Origin: an uncultured Alphaproteobacteria bacterium
GTDB taxonomy: Bacteria; Pseudomonadota; Alphaproteobacteria; Rhodospirillales; Rhodospirillaceae
DNA length: 64,000 bases
Assembly (NCBI GenBank): GCA_900079695.1
Contig: LT599022.1
Span: 1,268,287 to 1,332,286, forward strand
Direction of reading: 5' to 3'
Below, piece by piece: positions 36,217-46,467 of the stretch. The stretch's first letter is position 1. Each line of letters opens with the position of its first letter. The translations under genes were made by a program, and so were the position numbers. The notes under the pieces were generated by a model. The model was not told the origin of the DNA, searched no databases, and saw only the letters and a list, made by a program, of their open reading frames with translations.

Positions 36217-37152
36217 TCACTCCCGTCCGAGCTTGGCCATCAGTTCCCCCCACTCGCGCTTCGAGAGACCGGCGCTCTCGGGGGTCGGCGTTTCGCCCGC
36301 GATCAGCGCCTTCACCACCGCGAGATCCTTCGCCGAAAGGCTCGCGCCGCCCATGCGGTAGTCGCAGAACGCCTCGTAGGTGGCGGGCACCCAGGCCTCC
36401 AGCACCTTCAGCATTTCCTCGGCGTAGACGCGGATCTCGTACTGCGCGTGCGGGTCGGCGCGCAGCGAGAGGAAGTGCATGAGATTGTGAAGATCGATCT
36501 TCCAGTACCACTGGGTGTAGGTGTTGAGGGTCAGGTTCATCCGCGCCAGTTCGCGGGCGAGACCGTCGCGGCCCGCGTCGGACGGGTTGCCCTCGGCGTC
36601 GACGTTGAGCAGGAATTCGTAGTCGGCGTAGCAGCGTTCGGCGTCGGCGCGCAGCAGGTCGAGCACCGCCTTCGCCTGTTCGCCCTCGATCAGGTCGCCG
36701 CGCCCCTGGCGGTTGACCGCGCTCTGCGCCGCGAGCTGCTGCGGCGCCGGGATGTAGTATTCCTTGTCGAGAATCGAATAGCGCGCCGAGATCTCGTTGA
36801 CGTTCGCGGTGCGGTGGCGAATCCACTGCCGCGCCACGAAGATCGGCAGTTTGACGTGGAACTTGATCTCGCACATCTCGAACGGAGTCGAGTGGCGGTG
36901 CCGCATCAGGTAGCGGATCAGGCCGCGATCCTCGGAAACCTTCTTCGTCCCCCGGCCGTAGGACACCCGCGCCGCCTGCACGATCGCGGCGTCGTCGCCC
37001 ATGTAGTCGATCACCCGCACGAAGCCGTGGTCGAGCACCGGCAGCGCGGTATAGAGCAGGGCTTCGAGCGCGGGAACGGACGGGCGCAGGGTTTCGTGCG
37101 GCCGGGCGCGCAGGGCTTCGATCTCGGCGGCCTGTTCGGCGGAAAGCGGCAT
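36217..37152 (-). CDS. thyX: Flavin-dependent thymidylate synthase
   Basis: ThyX makes dTMP from dUMP using FAD, NADPH and methylenetetrahydrofolate. The 311-residue protein carries the ThyX motif [11 protein letters not shown] (RHRx7S), preceded by FVARQWI, plus [55 protein letters not shown]. The start at 37152 has GAGG nine bases upstream; ATGs further up would add non-conserved sequence. No thyA is in this window, so ThyX may be the sole thymidylate synthase. The phzF-like and lipoprotein genes follow. Confidence 0.96.
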   Translation of the reverse strand: MPLSAEQAAEIEALRARPHETLRPSVPALEALLYTALPVLDHGFVRVIDYMGDDAAIVQAARVSYGRGTKKVSEDRGLIRYLMRHRHSTPFEMCEIKFHVKLPIFVARQWIRHRTANVNEISARYSILDKEYYIPAPQQLAAQSAVNRQGRGDLIEGEQAKAVLDLLRADAERCYADYEFLLNVDAEGNPSDAGRDGLARELARMNLTLNTYTQWYWKIDLHNLMHFLSLRADPHAQYEIRVYAEEMLKVLEAWVPATYEAFCDYRMGGASLSAKDLAVVKALIAGETPTPESAGLSKREWGELMAKLGRE

Positions 37153-37254
37153 GGACAACATCCTCGGAGGCATGAATCGGGCAACGAGCATAACGGCTCG
37201 CCCGCCCCCCTCCAACCCCCTTGGATTCACCCTTTCGCTCGGCGGCGGGAGGCC

Positions 37255-37260
37255 TTATAT
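37255..37260 (+). promoter_or_regulatory. Probable -10 element of the tmRNA gene
   Basis: TTATAT followed by ATG-G-G-C lies about 8 bases before the first stable hairpin of the tmRNA precursor. A convincing -35 is not visible at 17 bases (TTTCGC at 16), so confidence is modest. Confidence 0.4.
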
Positions 37261-37265
37261 ATGGG

Positions 37266-37590
37266 CTGTCCGGGCAACCGGACTACGGTGCTAAACCCAT
37301 GATGGAATAATCGTTGCGGACCCGGGGGCAGTGCCCGGCGCCTCCACCATTTCCCGGCTCGCCCGGGGCCATGGGGGCGAAACAGGATCGACGCGCGTGG
37401 TAAAGATCATGGCTGTGCTCGGCATGGTTCCGCCGTTATCGGGCCAATCTAGTAGCTGCGAATGATAATCGCGCTCCGGTTCTGGCCGCCGCGTAAGCGG
37501 TTTCCAAACCGAACTTGAATTCCTGATGCCTTGAGCGGTTTCAGGTGGGGGATGGGGCACCTAGCAACAGAACGCCCCACTTCCCTTCCG
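37266..37590 (+). ncRNA. ssrA: Transfer-messenger RNA, circularly permuted two-piece form
   Basis: tmRNA rescues stalled ribosomes and tags the nascent chain for proteolysis. The acceptor piece comes first and ends GCGCCTCCACCA at 37349; the coding piece begins GGGGGCGAAACAGGATCGACG at 37373. GGGGGCG (37373-37379) pairs with CGCCTCC (37339-37345), giving an acceptor stem with the G3-U pair needed for alanine charging. CCATGAT (37297-37303) pairs with ATCATGG (37406-37412), joining the two pieces. The 23-base spacer would be removed. The tag frame runs GCT GCG AAT GAT AAT CGC GCT CCG GTT CTG GCC GCC GCG TAA (37455-37496). Exact outer ends are estimated: 5' from a GNRA hairpin at 37268-37283, 3' from a stem ending near 37588. 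This permuted form is typical of alphaproteobacteria. Confidence 0.93.
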
Positions 37591-37682
37591 GTCGATTTTT
37601 CTCGTCGCAAGATGCGCGTTAAGGGCTTTCTCCCTCGCGCGTTCATGCCTAATATGGGCCGCCAAAACACGAGAGGCGCCCC

Positions 37683-38198
37683 GTGGAGAACCATCCCTCC
37701 TTCGACTACGATGCCCTGGTGGAACAAGCCCTGCGCGGCGTGGTGCGCGAGGCGCTGACGCGCGCCGCGGCCCTCGGCCTGCCGGGCGACCACCACTTCT
37801 ACATCACCTTCCGCACCGATGCCGAGGGCGTCTCGATACCCGAGCACCTCAAGGCGGCGCACCCCGAGGACATCACCATCGTGCTGCAGCACGAATACTG
37901 GGACCTCGGCGTCGACGTCGACGCGCCCGACAGCTTCTCGGTGAGCCTCTCCTTCAACAACCGGCGCGAGCGCCTGGTGGTGCCGTTTCCGGCGATCACC
38001 GGGTTCGCCGACCCTTCGGCCAAGTTCGGCCTGCAATTCCAGTACGAGGACGACTTCGAGGACTATCTCGACGACGACCTCGCGGAGGACGTGCCGCCTC
38101 CGCCCGCCACGCCCGAAACCGCGAAGAAACCGGACGGCGACACGCCGCCCGGCGACGGCAGCAAGGTCGTGGTGCTGGATGCGTTCCGAAAGAAATAG
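37683..38198 (+). CDS. sspB: SspB-like ClpXP adaptor, alphaproteobacterial type
   Basis: SspB binds ssrA-tagged proteins and hands them to ClpXP. The 171-residue protein has the folded domain at residues 5-125 (FDYDALVEQALRGVVREALTRAAALGLPGDHHFYITFRTDAEGVSIPEHLKAAHPEDITIVLQHEYWDLGV and FSVSLSFNNRRERLVVPFPAITGFADPSAKFGLQF), an acidic and proline-rich linker, and the C-terminal KVVVLDAFRKK, the ClpX-binding tail expected of the family. The start is a GTG at 37683. It lies about 90 bases downstream of the tmRNA, which makes both ends of the tagging pathway neighbours. Confidence 0.92.
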   Translation: MENHPSFDYDALVEQALRGVVREALTRAAALGLPGDHHFYITFRTDAEGVSIPEHLKAAHPEDITIVLQHEYWDLGVDVDAPDSFSVSLSFNNRRERLVVPFPAITGFADPSAKFGLQFQYEDDFEDYLDDDLAEDVPPPPATPETAKKPDGDTPPGDGSKVVVLDAFRKK

Positions 38199-38240
38199 CA
38201 AAGGCGGAACGCCCGGATCCACATTGACAGGGAGCTATCC

Positions 38241-39854
<1,614 letters not shown>

Positions 39855-39865
39855 AGATAAATCTC

Positions 39866-40028
39866 GCGGAGGGACTCGGTCCCTCCGCCCCCTCCCATTC
39901 GTCGGTTTTCTTCCGCGAAGAGGGAAATCCCGTTCGCGTCGTGCGACGTCCCGTTCGCGCTTCGCGCACGAACCGAAGGAATCGAAGGGTCCCGGACCCT
40001 TCGCGGGAAGCGGGGCAGCGCCCCTGCG
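39866..40028. repeat. Cluster of intergenic palindromes
   Basis: Between fumA and the next gene at least four hairpins follow one another: a 9-bp stem at 39866-39888 (GCGGAGGGA with complement), one with arms GTTCG / CGAAC near 39950-39972, a 9-bp stem CGAAGGGTC / GACCCTTCG at 39983-40003 and GGGGC / GCCCC at 40012-40024. No T-run follows the first. They could end fumA transcription or be a dispersed repeat of the genome. No reading frame of interest is inside. Confidence 0.6.
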
Positions 40029-40045
40029 AAACCACGAGGCCGCCG

Positions 40046-40672
40046 ATGATTTTCACCACCCCCACCGCCCCGTTCGCGGCATTCCTGTTCGCCCACGGCG
40101 CGGGCGCGCCGATGGACAGCGGCTTCATGACCGCGATGGCGGAGCGGCTGGCGGCGCGCGGACTGGCGGTGGTTCGCTTCGAATTCCCCTACATGGCGGC
40201 GCGGCGGGCGGAGGGAAAGAAGCGCCCGCCGGACCGGATGCCAGCGCTGCTCGCGCGGTTCGCGGAGGCGGCGGCGGTGGCGCGGGCGGAATTTTCCGAA
40301 CTGCCGCTGCTGATCGGCGGCAAGTCGATGGGCGGACGCGCGGCGGCGATGGCGGCGGCGGCGATCGCGCCGATCGGCGTGACGGCATTCGGCTATCCGT
40401 TCCACGCGGCGGGCAAGGCGGCGACGCCGGAGCGCCTGGCGCCGCTGGCCGCGCCCCCCTGCCCGGTGCTGGTGGTGCAGGGCACGCGCGACGCGCTCGG
40501 CAACGCTGACGACGTGGCGGGCTACGCACTCGGCGCGGAGGTCGAAATCCGCTGGATCGCCGACGGCGACCATTCTCTGAAACCCCGCCGCGCCTCCGGC
40601 CTGACGCCCGAGAGGGCGCTCGACCTCGCCGCCGACGCGGCCGCCGACTTCGCGCGAAGAATAGGCCGATGA
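40046..40672 (+). CDS. Alpha/beta hydrolase (KANL3/Tex30-like)
   Basis: A 208-residue hydrolase of the dienelactone-hydrolase-like superfamily. The oxyanion segment is AFLFAHGAGAPMDSGFM, the nucleophile elbow IGGKSMGGRAA (G-x-S-x-G), an aspartate lies in VLVVQGTRDALGN and the final histidine in IADGDHSLKPRR, completing the triad. The pattern matches the small Tex30-type family without lid domain. No signal peptide is present. Substrate unknown. The downstream RHH gene overlaps its stop by ATGA and the lipoprotein gene overlaps that in turn, so three genes share a transcript. Confidence 0.85.
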   Translation: MIFTTPTAPFAAFLFAHGAGAPMDSGFMTAMAERLAARGLAVVRFEFPYMAARRAEGKKRPPDRMPALLARFAEAAAVARAEFSELPLLIGGKSMGGRAAAMAAAAIAPIGVTAFGYPFHAAGKAATPERLAPLAAPPCPVLVVQGTRDALGNADDVAGYALGAEVEIRWIADGDHSLKPRRASGLTPERALDLAADAAADFARRIGR

Positions 40673-40917
40673 CCGACGGCGTCCGGAAGCGGTCGATCAC
40701 CCTCGACGGCCACCGTACCAGCATCTCCCTGGAAGAACCGTTCTGGGAGGCGCTCAAGGATCTGGCGCGCGAACGGGGCGTCAGCCTCCACGCCCTGGTG
40801 CAGGCGATCGACCACGGTCGCGACGATCCCGATGTCAACCTCTCCGGCGCGCTGCGCGTCCACGTGCTGCGTGCGCTGCAGACGAAACTCCGTTCCTTCG
40901 AGGACCATTCCCGATGA
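40669..40917 (+). CDS. Ribbon-helix-helix domain protein
   Basis: An 82-residue protein with the RHH_4-type fold: an N-terminal strand KRSITLDGHRTSISLEEPFWEALKDLARERGVSLHALVQAIDHG followed by a helix RVHVLRALQTKLRSF. RHH proteins of this type are dimeric DNA binders, common in alphaproteobacteria, often of unknown target. No antitoxin partner toxin is adjacent. It overlaps the hydrolase (ATGA) and the next lipoprotein gene (ATGA). Confidence 0.85.
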   Translation: MTDGVRKRSITLDGHRTSISLEEPFWEALKDLARERGVSLHALVQAIDHGRDDPDVNLSGALRVHVLRALQTKLRSFEDHSR

Positions 40918-41450
40918 AGCGTCTCCCGAGCCTCAGCGCCCTTGCCGCGCTCGCGCTGTCCGCCTGCGCCACGCCGCCCCCGACCTACGCGCCCGCTGCG
41001 GGGCTGACGCCCGAAACCGGCGCGACGATCACCGGCAGCCGGGACAGCTTCGCGGACTCTCCCTACTCCAGCCGCATCACCGTGCTCAAGATCGACGGCG
41101 TGATCACCGAAGCGGGGATCGCGACGTTCTCGCAATGGGACGACCGGGAACTCGTCGCGCCCGGCCCCCACAGTCTCGAAGTGCGGGCGACGCTGATCAA
41201 GTACGGCCTGAGCGCGCGCATCGGCGCCGCGGTGATTCCCTTTGCGGCGCGCGCGGGCGAAAGCTACGCGGTGCGAAGCTGGGCGCGGCCGGACCAGGAA
41301 ACCGACCGGGAGCGGATGGACCTGTGGGTGGAGGCGGCGAACGGCGACCGCAGTTCGCCGGTGGTGACGGTGCCGGTGTTCCTGCCGCGCGGCGGTCCGG
41401 TGGTGGTGCCCGCCACCAAGAATTCGCCGATGATGATCCTCGATCAGTGA
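40914..41450 (+). CDS. Hypothetical lipoprotein
   Basis: A 178-residue protein with a lipoprotein signal peptide MKRLPSLSALAALALSAC (lipobox ALSAC, C18). The mature part after a proline-rich spacer is predicted beta-rich: SSRITVLKIDGVITEAG, ELVAPGPHSLEVRATL and GESYAVRSWARPDQETDRERMDLWVEAANG, perhaps a carboxypeptidase-regulatory-like or PEGA-like fold. I do not recognise the family. Its start overlaps the RHH gene stop. It converges with the asmA gene across 22 bases. Confidence 0.78.
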   Translation: MKRLPSLSALAALALSACATPPPTYAPAAGLTPETGATITGSRDSFADSPYSSRITVLKIDGVITEAGIATFSQWDDRELVAPGPHSLEVRATLIKYGLSARIGAAVIPFAARAGESYAVRSWARPDQETDRERMDLWVEAANGDRSSPVVTVPVFLPRGGPVVVPATKNSPMMILDQ

Positions 41451-41472
41451 CCGCTCCGGGCGCGGCGGCGCT

Positions 41473-44400
41473 TCACTGCGCCGCGCCGGAGTCCCGCGGA
41501 ATCGGCGCGAGGATTTCGCGCAGGACGTCCTTGGGTTTGATCGCTTTCGGCGCGGGCGGCTCGCCCGATTGCGGCTTCGAGAGCGACTTCAGGAAGTCGC
41601 CGAGCCCCTTCTTCAGCACGTGCTGCTGAAACGCGTTGGTATCGAACGCCACGCGCGGCGCCGCCCACGCCCCGGCGAGCCGGATGCCGAGGGGAGGCGC
41701 GTCCCTGAGGTTGTCGAGGGTGAAGCGCAGGTCGGCATCGAGGGTTTCGGCCGCGAGGTCGGCGCGCCCCTTGGCGCTGGCCGTGCCAGCCGGGGCGGCG
41801 AGCGCGAGATCGTCGGAACGCAGCACGCCGTTCTCCACCACGAAGGTGCCGGTCAGCGTGTCGAAGGCGGTGCGGCCGCGGCTGCCCGCGTCGAGCGCAC
41901 CGAGAATGTCCTGAAGGTTGCGGATGCGATTGAGACGCTCGTTGACCGCGCCGAGATTGGCCCCGGCGAACGAGCCCTGCGTCACCGACAGTCGGCCCTT
42001 GCCGTCGAGCGCGCGCAGCAGCGCGTCGCGATCGTTGCCGGTGGCCGCGCCTTCGGCCTCGAGGTCGACCCGTCCGGCGATCGGCGCGTTGCCGCCGAAC
42101 AGCGGACTGTTGGAGGCGACGGTCACGTCCTTGGCCCGGAAACTCGCCTCGATCTTCGCCGTCGCGCCGGTGAGGTCGGCGCGGCCGCGGCCGGAAACGT
42201 CGCCGCCGAGAAGGCGGGCGGCGGCGCGGTCGAGAGTGACGATCCCCTGGTTGAGCCGGAGCGCCGCCTCCGCCGCGTCGGCGCGCAAGTTCGGCGCGAG
42301 CACGGTGTCGAAGCGCGCGGTCAGCTCGCCGTCGAAGTCGCGCAGGACCGCCCAGGCCGGCGTCTTGGCCGCGGGCTGCGCGGCGACCGGGAAAAATCCG
42401 GAAACCGGCGCGGTGGCGACGCGCGTCGCCGCGGGCAGTGCAGCGACCGACGGCCACGGCAGGGTGTTGCCTTCGAGGCGGACGCCGACGAACGGCCGCG
42501 GCCCGTCGGTGCGCACCTCGGCGGAACCCGAAATCGCGACGTCGCCCGCAGTGATCGACACGGCGGGCACGGCGTAGCCGGTGTCGCGCGCGACGATCGG
42601 CGCGGTCGCCGCGACCTTGCCCTTCTTCGCAAGGTCGGCCGGAAGGTCGCCGCCGAAGACGTGCACGAGCGCGCCCAGCGTGGGCGCGGCGAGACGCAGT
42701 TCGCCATCCGCGGCGGGACGGCCCTTCACGCCGTCGAAGCGCCCGGCAAGGCTGGCGGACACCTCGCCGAGGCGGACCGCCGCGTCGAGCCTGAGGTCCG
42801 CGAGCGGGCCGTCGGCCGCAAGCGTCGCCGACAACCCCCGCCAGTCGCGGGTGAACGCCGGAGCCTCGAACGGCAACAGGCCGAGCAGGCGGTCGGCGCG
42901 CGGCGTGGTGACGTCCGCCTTCACGCCCTCGAAGCGCGGCGCGCCCTCGCCCACGGTCCGCACCCGGCCGCTGCCGCGCAGATGGCCCGCGCCGCCGAGA
43001 TCGGCGGCGAGCGCGGCGACGTCGAGCACGCCGCCCTGCCACGCGCCCTTGGCGGAAACCCGGTCGAAGGGCTGACCGCCGACGGTGAGACGCCCGACCG
43101 AAAGATCGAGGTTGGCGTCGAAGCCCTGCCACGGCCGATCGGCGGCCGGCGGCGGCATCTCTCCCGCCACCGCGGGCGAGGCGTTCGCGCGCGGGGCGAC
43201 CGGCGCGGGGCGATAGGCGTCGAGATTGAGCTGGTCCACCGCGAGCGACAGACCGAACGCCGGGCGCGTGCCCCAGCGCAGGTCGAGCGCGCCCCTGGCG
43301 CGGGTGGCGTCGAGGGCGAGGTCGATATCGCGCACGCGCAGAAGGTCGTCCTTGCCGCCCGAGATCTGCGCGGCGAGCCCGGCGCGGCGCAACCGGTCGG
43401 AGGGCACGCCGGACACGTCGGCACCGAGCCAGTCGAGCACGCCGCGGAGGTTGGCCGCGCTCGCCTGCACCGTCAGGTCGAGGTTGCGCATCGCCGCGCC
43501 GCCACCGACGAAGCCGAACGCGCGCACCTGCGCCGCGCCCGGCAGTTCGGCGGAAACCTGATTGATCACGAGATCGCCGCGGCTGACCTCGCCCTCCGCG
43601 ACCACCGACTGCGCCGCCTGTCCGCGCCACACCACGCTGGCGGCGGACACGTCGAAGGCGAGATCCACGTCCTTCGGCAACGGCAGCACGAACGGCGGCG
43701 CGGGTTCGGCGGCGGCCGCGGCGGCGACCAGCGCGAATCCCGGCGCGGCGGCGGCGCGCTGCGCGGTCCAGGCGTCGAGATCGAAGCTCTGGGCGGCAAG
43801 GCGCAGGCCGACGCGCGGGCGCGATCCCTCGAAGGACCAGTGCGCGCCCGCCGCGGCGCTCGCGGGTCCGAGACGGAGCTGTCCCTCGTCGAGTTCGCCG
43901 TCGTTGGCGTCGAGGCGGAGCTGACCGCCGAGCGCGAACGCCCGCCCCGCGAGCGGCGCGGGCGCGGCGATCCCCCATTCGGACAGGAGCGCGGCGGCAT
44001 CGGCGGCGGAAAGATCGGCGGCGGCCTTGAGCACCGGTCCGGCGTCGGTATCGCGCAACAGCAGACCGTCGATCTTGGCGGCGAGGCTGCCGGTGCGGGC
44101 ATTGAAGCGGACCGGCACGGCGCGGCCGCCCTGAATCCGCCCGACGTCGCCGTCGAACGCAACCGCGCGGTTGCCGACGGTGGCGGAGCCGCGCCCGCGG
44201 AACGGCCCCTCGACGCCTTCGGCCTCGACGTCGAGGGCGATCGCGACGACGTCGACATTCCGGCCGCCGCCGCCGTCGCGATAGGCGACGCGGCCGTCGC
44301 GAACGCTCAGGCGGCGGAAGCTGAACCCGTCGCCGTCGTCGTCGGCGGTCTGCGCGTTCGCGGTCGAGATCAGCCCGCCCGAGCGCACCCCGACGCGGCC

Positions 44401-44808
44401 GGGAATCTGCCCGGGCGGCACGAAGTTCCAGTTGCCGCGCCCGGCGCGGCGCTCCAGCAGCACCCGCGGCCGGTCGAGTTCGATCGCGCGGGCGACGACT
44501 TCGCCCTTCAGGAGGTCGAGCGGCGATACCGTGACCGACACCTTCGCCACCTCGACCATCCACGGTTCGGCGCTGTCGGGCCAGTTGGCGAGGCGCACGC
44601 CCTCGGCCGCGAAGCGCGGCGTCGGCAGCAGCGAGAAATCGAGGTCGCCCTGGATTTCGAGGGTGCGGCCGGTGCGGTTCTCGACCGCGCGGGCGATCTC
44701 GCGCTTGATCGCGGCCTCGTCGACCAGCACCATCGGCAAAACGACCGCCAGCACGGCGACCCCGAAAAGGGCGACCAGCCCGTAACGCAACGACTTCCGC
44801 ATCGACAT
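41473..44808 (-). CDS. AsmA-family protein (large, inner-membrane anchored)
   Basis: A 1111-residue protein of the AsmA/TamB-like superfamily, thought to help move phospholipid or outer-membrane components across the periplasm. It starts with a membrane anchor (LRYGLVALFGVAVLAVVLPMVLV) followed by the AsmA N-terminal pattern IKREIARAVENRTGRTLEIQGDLDFSLLPTPRFAAEGVRLANWPDS. The long middle is beta-rich and repetitive (F/L-D-x-D blocks), and the C-terminal part AFRAKDVTVASNSPLFGGNAPIAGRVDLEAEGAATGNDRDALLRALDGKGRLSV matches the AsmA_2 domain. Start at 44808; ATG two codons later is equivalent. Confidence 0.88.
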   Translation of the reverse strand: MSMRKSLRYGLVALFGVAVLAVVLPMVLVDEAAIKREIARAVENRTGRTLEIQGDLDFSLLPTPRFAAEGVRLANWPDSAEPWMVEVAKVSVTVSPLDLLKGEVVARAIELDRPRVLLERRAGRGNWNFVPPGQIPGRVGVRSGGLISTANAQTADDDGDGFSFRRLSVRDGRVAYRDGGGGRNVDVVAIALDVEAEGVEGPFRGRGSATVGNRAVAFDGDVGRIQGGRAVPVRFNARTGSLAAKIDGLLLRDTDAGPVLKAAADLSAADAAALLSEWGIAAPAPLAGRAFALGGQLRLDANDGELDEGQLRLGPASAAAGAHWSFEGSRPRVGLRLAAQSFDLDAWTAQRAAAAPGFALVAAAAAAEPAPPFVLPLPKDVDLAFDVSAASVVWRGQAAQSVVAEGEVSRGDLVINQVSAELPGAAQVRAFGFVGGGAAMRNLDLTVQASAANLRGVLDWLGADVSGVPSDRLRRAGLAAQISGGKDDLLRVRDIDLALDATRARGALDLRWGTRPAFGLSLAVDQLNLDAYRPAPVAPRANASPAVAGEMPPPAADRPWQGFDANLDLSVGRLTVGGQPFDRVSAKGAWQGGVLDVAALAADLGGAGHLRGSGRVRTVGEGAPRFEGVKADVTTPRADRLLGLLPFEAPAFTRDWRGLSATLAADGPLADLRLDAAVRLGEVSASLAGRFDGVKGRPAADGELRLAAPTLGALVHVFGGDLPADLAKKGKVAATAPIVARDTGYAVPAVSITAGDVAISGSAEVRTDGPRPFVGVRLEGNTLPWPSVAALPAATRVATAPVSGFFPVAAQPAAKTPAWAVLRDFDGELTARFDTVLAPNLRADAAEAALRLNQGIVTLDRAAARLLGGDVSGRGRADLTGATAKIEASFRAKDVTVASNSPLFGGNAPIAGRVDLEAEGAATGNDRDALLRALDGKGRLSVTQGSFAGANLGAVNERLNRIRNLQDILGALDAGSRGRTAFDTLTGTFVVENGVLRSDDLALAAPAGTASAKGRADLAAETLDADLRFTLDNLRDAPPLGIRLAGAWAAPRVAFDTNAFQQHVLKKGLGDFLKSLSKPQSGEPPAPKAIKPKDVLREILAPIPRDSGAAQ

Positions 44809-44915
44809 TCCCGACCCGTGGCGGCGGCCCCGTCGGCCGCCCAATTTCAAGGAGAATCTGCAAACCGGGCGAGGATAACGCAACCCGTCCGGCGGCGCGA
44901 CGTCCTTAGGGGCGG

Positions 44916-44950
44916 AAAAACCGGATGCCGGCTGGGGGACCGGCATCCGG
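44916..44950 (-). terminator. Terminator of the maleylacetate reductase-atoE unit
   Basis: An 11-bp stem (CCGGATGCCGG at 44921-44931 with 44940-44950), 8-base loop, followed on the minus strand by TTTTT. It lies 90 bases after the atoE stop and before the asmA start. Confidence 0.82.
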
Positions 44951-45039
44951 CGAAGCGCCGCGTCGGGGAGAACCGGCGCTTCCGTCCGCGCCGCGCGGGA
45001 GACGTCACGCTGCGGCGCGCGGGGCGACGAGGCGGCCGG

Positions 45040-46356
45040 TCAGGCCGCCAGCAACATGAAGGTGCCGCCGATCAAAACCCCGGAGAGCACCAGCCAGACG
45101 ATGCAGTAGCCCATGATGTCGCGCGCCGAGAGCCCCGCGACGCCGAGCAGCGGCAGCGCCCAGAACGGCTGGATCTGGTTGGTCCAGCCGTCGCCCCAGG
45201 CGAACGCCATCACCGTCTGCGGCAGATCCGCGCCGATCGCCTGCGCCGCCTTGACCATGATCGGCCCCTGGATCGCCCACTGGCCGCCGCCCGAGGGAAT
45301 CGCGATGTTGACCAGACCGGCGGAGAGGAACGTCATCAGCGGGAAGGTCATCGGCGTCGCGATCTCGGTGAACCAAGTGGAGATGATCCCCACCAGACCC
45401 GAGGCGCCCATCATTCCCGAGATCCCGGCATAGAGCGGAAACTGCAGCAGAATGCCGCGGCAGGAGACCACCGCCTCCTTGATCGCGCCGAGGAATTCGG
45501 CGGGATTGCGGTGGAACAGCAGCGACAGGAACAGAAAGATCAGGATCACGAGGTTGAGGTTGAGATTGAAGCTGAAGCTCGCGAAGTTGTTGGCGAGGTA
45601 GACGCCCGGCATTACCGCGAGCGCGATGTTGACCCAGCGCCGGTGCTCGATGCGCTCGGAGAACGACATCTCCGCCAGCGGCTTCGTAGTTTCAGCCTTC
45701 GGCTTTTCCTCGTAACGGAACTCGACGACGTCCTTCTTCGGCACCGTGACGGTGGCGTAGAGCATCACCAGCGCGAACACCATCGCGACGCTGAGGCCGA
45801 GGTTCCACGAGGAATAGAGGGTTTCGGTCACCGGAATGAGATGACCGATGGTCTTCTCCATGAAGTTGCCCGGAGTCGCCACCACCAACGGAATCGACGA
45901 CGACGGGCCGCGGATGATCTCGCCGCCGTAGGCCGCCGCCACCACCAGGGGAAAGTGCAGGCCGGGCATCTTGCGGCCCATCTCCTTGGCGAGAATGGCG
46001 CCGATCACCAATCCGAAGGCCCAACTGAAATAGCAGCCGATGATCGAGACCAGGGCGGTGACCATCAGCGCCTGACGCGGGGTTTTCGGCAGATCGGTGA
46101 TGCGGTCGAGGACGCGCTTGATCACCGGCGACAGCGCCAGGGAATAGCCGGTCAGCAGCACCAGCGCCATCTGCATGGCGAAGGTGAACAACGACGAGAA
46201 GCCCTTGCCCCAGTAGTTCACCATCTGCATGGGCGACTGCCCGGCGAGGGTGATTCCGGCGAACAGCGTGATGAACGTCAGTCCGATGGCGAGAATCAGC
46301 GCATCGGGCAGATACTTCTGCACGATTCTTACGGTGACGTTGGTAATGGCTTGCAT
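45040..46356 (-). CDS. Short-chain fatty acid transporter of the AtoE type
   Basis: A 438-residue polytopic membrane protein with about 12 helices. It begins VQKYLPDALILAIGLTFITLFAGITLAG and contains WGKGFSSLFTFAMQMALVLLTGYSLALSP, GCYFSWAFGLVIGAILAKEMGRK, LHFPLVVAAAYGGEIIRGPSSSIPLVVATPGNFM and LVNIAIPSGGGQWAIQGPIMVKAAQAIG, the last matching the AtoE family. AtoE takes up short-chain fatty acids; here, next to 3-oxoadipate genes, a different carboxylate may be carried. It follows the reductase gene by 111 bases on the same strand. A GTTCGTTACAC element lies just upstream (46377-46387). Confidence 0.88.
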   Translation of the reverse strand: MQAITNVTVRIVQKYLPDALILAIGLTFITLFAGITLAGQSPMQMVNYWGKGFSSLFTFAMQMALVLLTGYSLALSPVIKRVLDRITDLPKTPRQALMVTALVSIIGCYFSWAFGLVIGAILAKEMGRKMPGLHFPLVVAAAYGGEIIRGPSSSIPLVVATPGNFMEKTIGHLIPVTETLYSSWNLGLSVAMVFALVMLYATVTVPKKDVVEFRYEEKPKAETTKPLAEMSFSERIEHRRWVNIALAVMPGVYLANNFASFSFNLNLNLVILIFLFLSLLFHRNPAEFLGAIKEAVVSCRGILLQFPLYAGISGMMGASGLVGIISTWFTEIATPMTFPLMTFLSAGLVNIAIPSGGGQWAIQGPIMVKAAQAIGADLPQTVMAFAWGDGWTNQIQPFWALPLLGVAGLSARDIMGYCIVWLVLSGVLIGGTFMLLAA

Positions 46357-46467
46357 GGAAGGTCTCCCTGAAACGCGTTCGTTACACTTTCTTGGCTCCG
46401 TGGACGCGGGCCGTGCCCGCGGCGATACCTGCTTCCGGCCGCTCCTGCGGAGCGCGGCCGGTCCGTT

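Noticed and set aside
37291-37560. An 89-codon minus-strand frame
   Set aside because: It lies across the tmRNA; the RNA structure and tag explain the sequence.
40669-40917. Ribbon-helix-helix gene as an antitoxin
   Set aside because: Its neighbours are a hydrolase with an intact triad and a lipoprotein; no toxin-like small gene is adjacent.
41569-46371. A 1600-codon plus-strand open frame opposite asmA and atoE
   Set aside because: The minus strand carries recognisable AsmA and AtoE proteins in this interval and a terminator between them; the opposite frame is low-complexity R/A/G/E-rich sequence.
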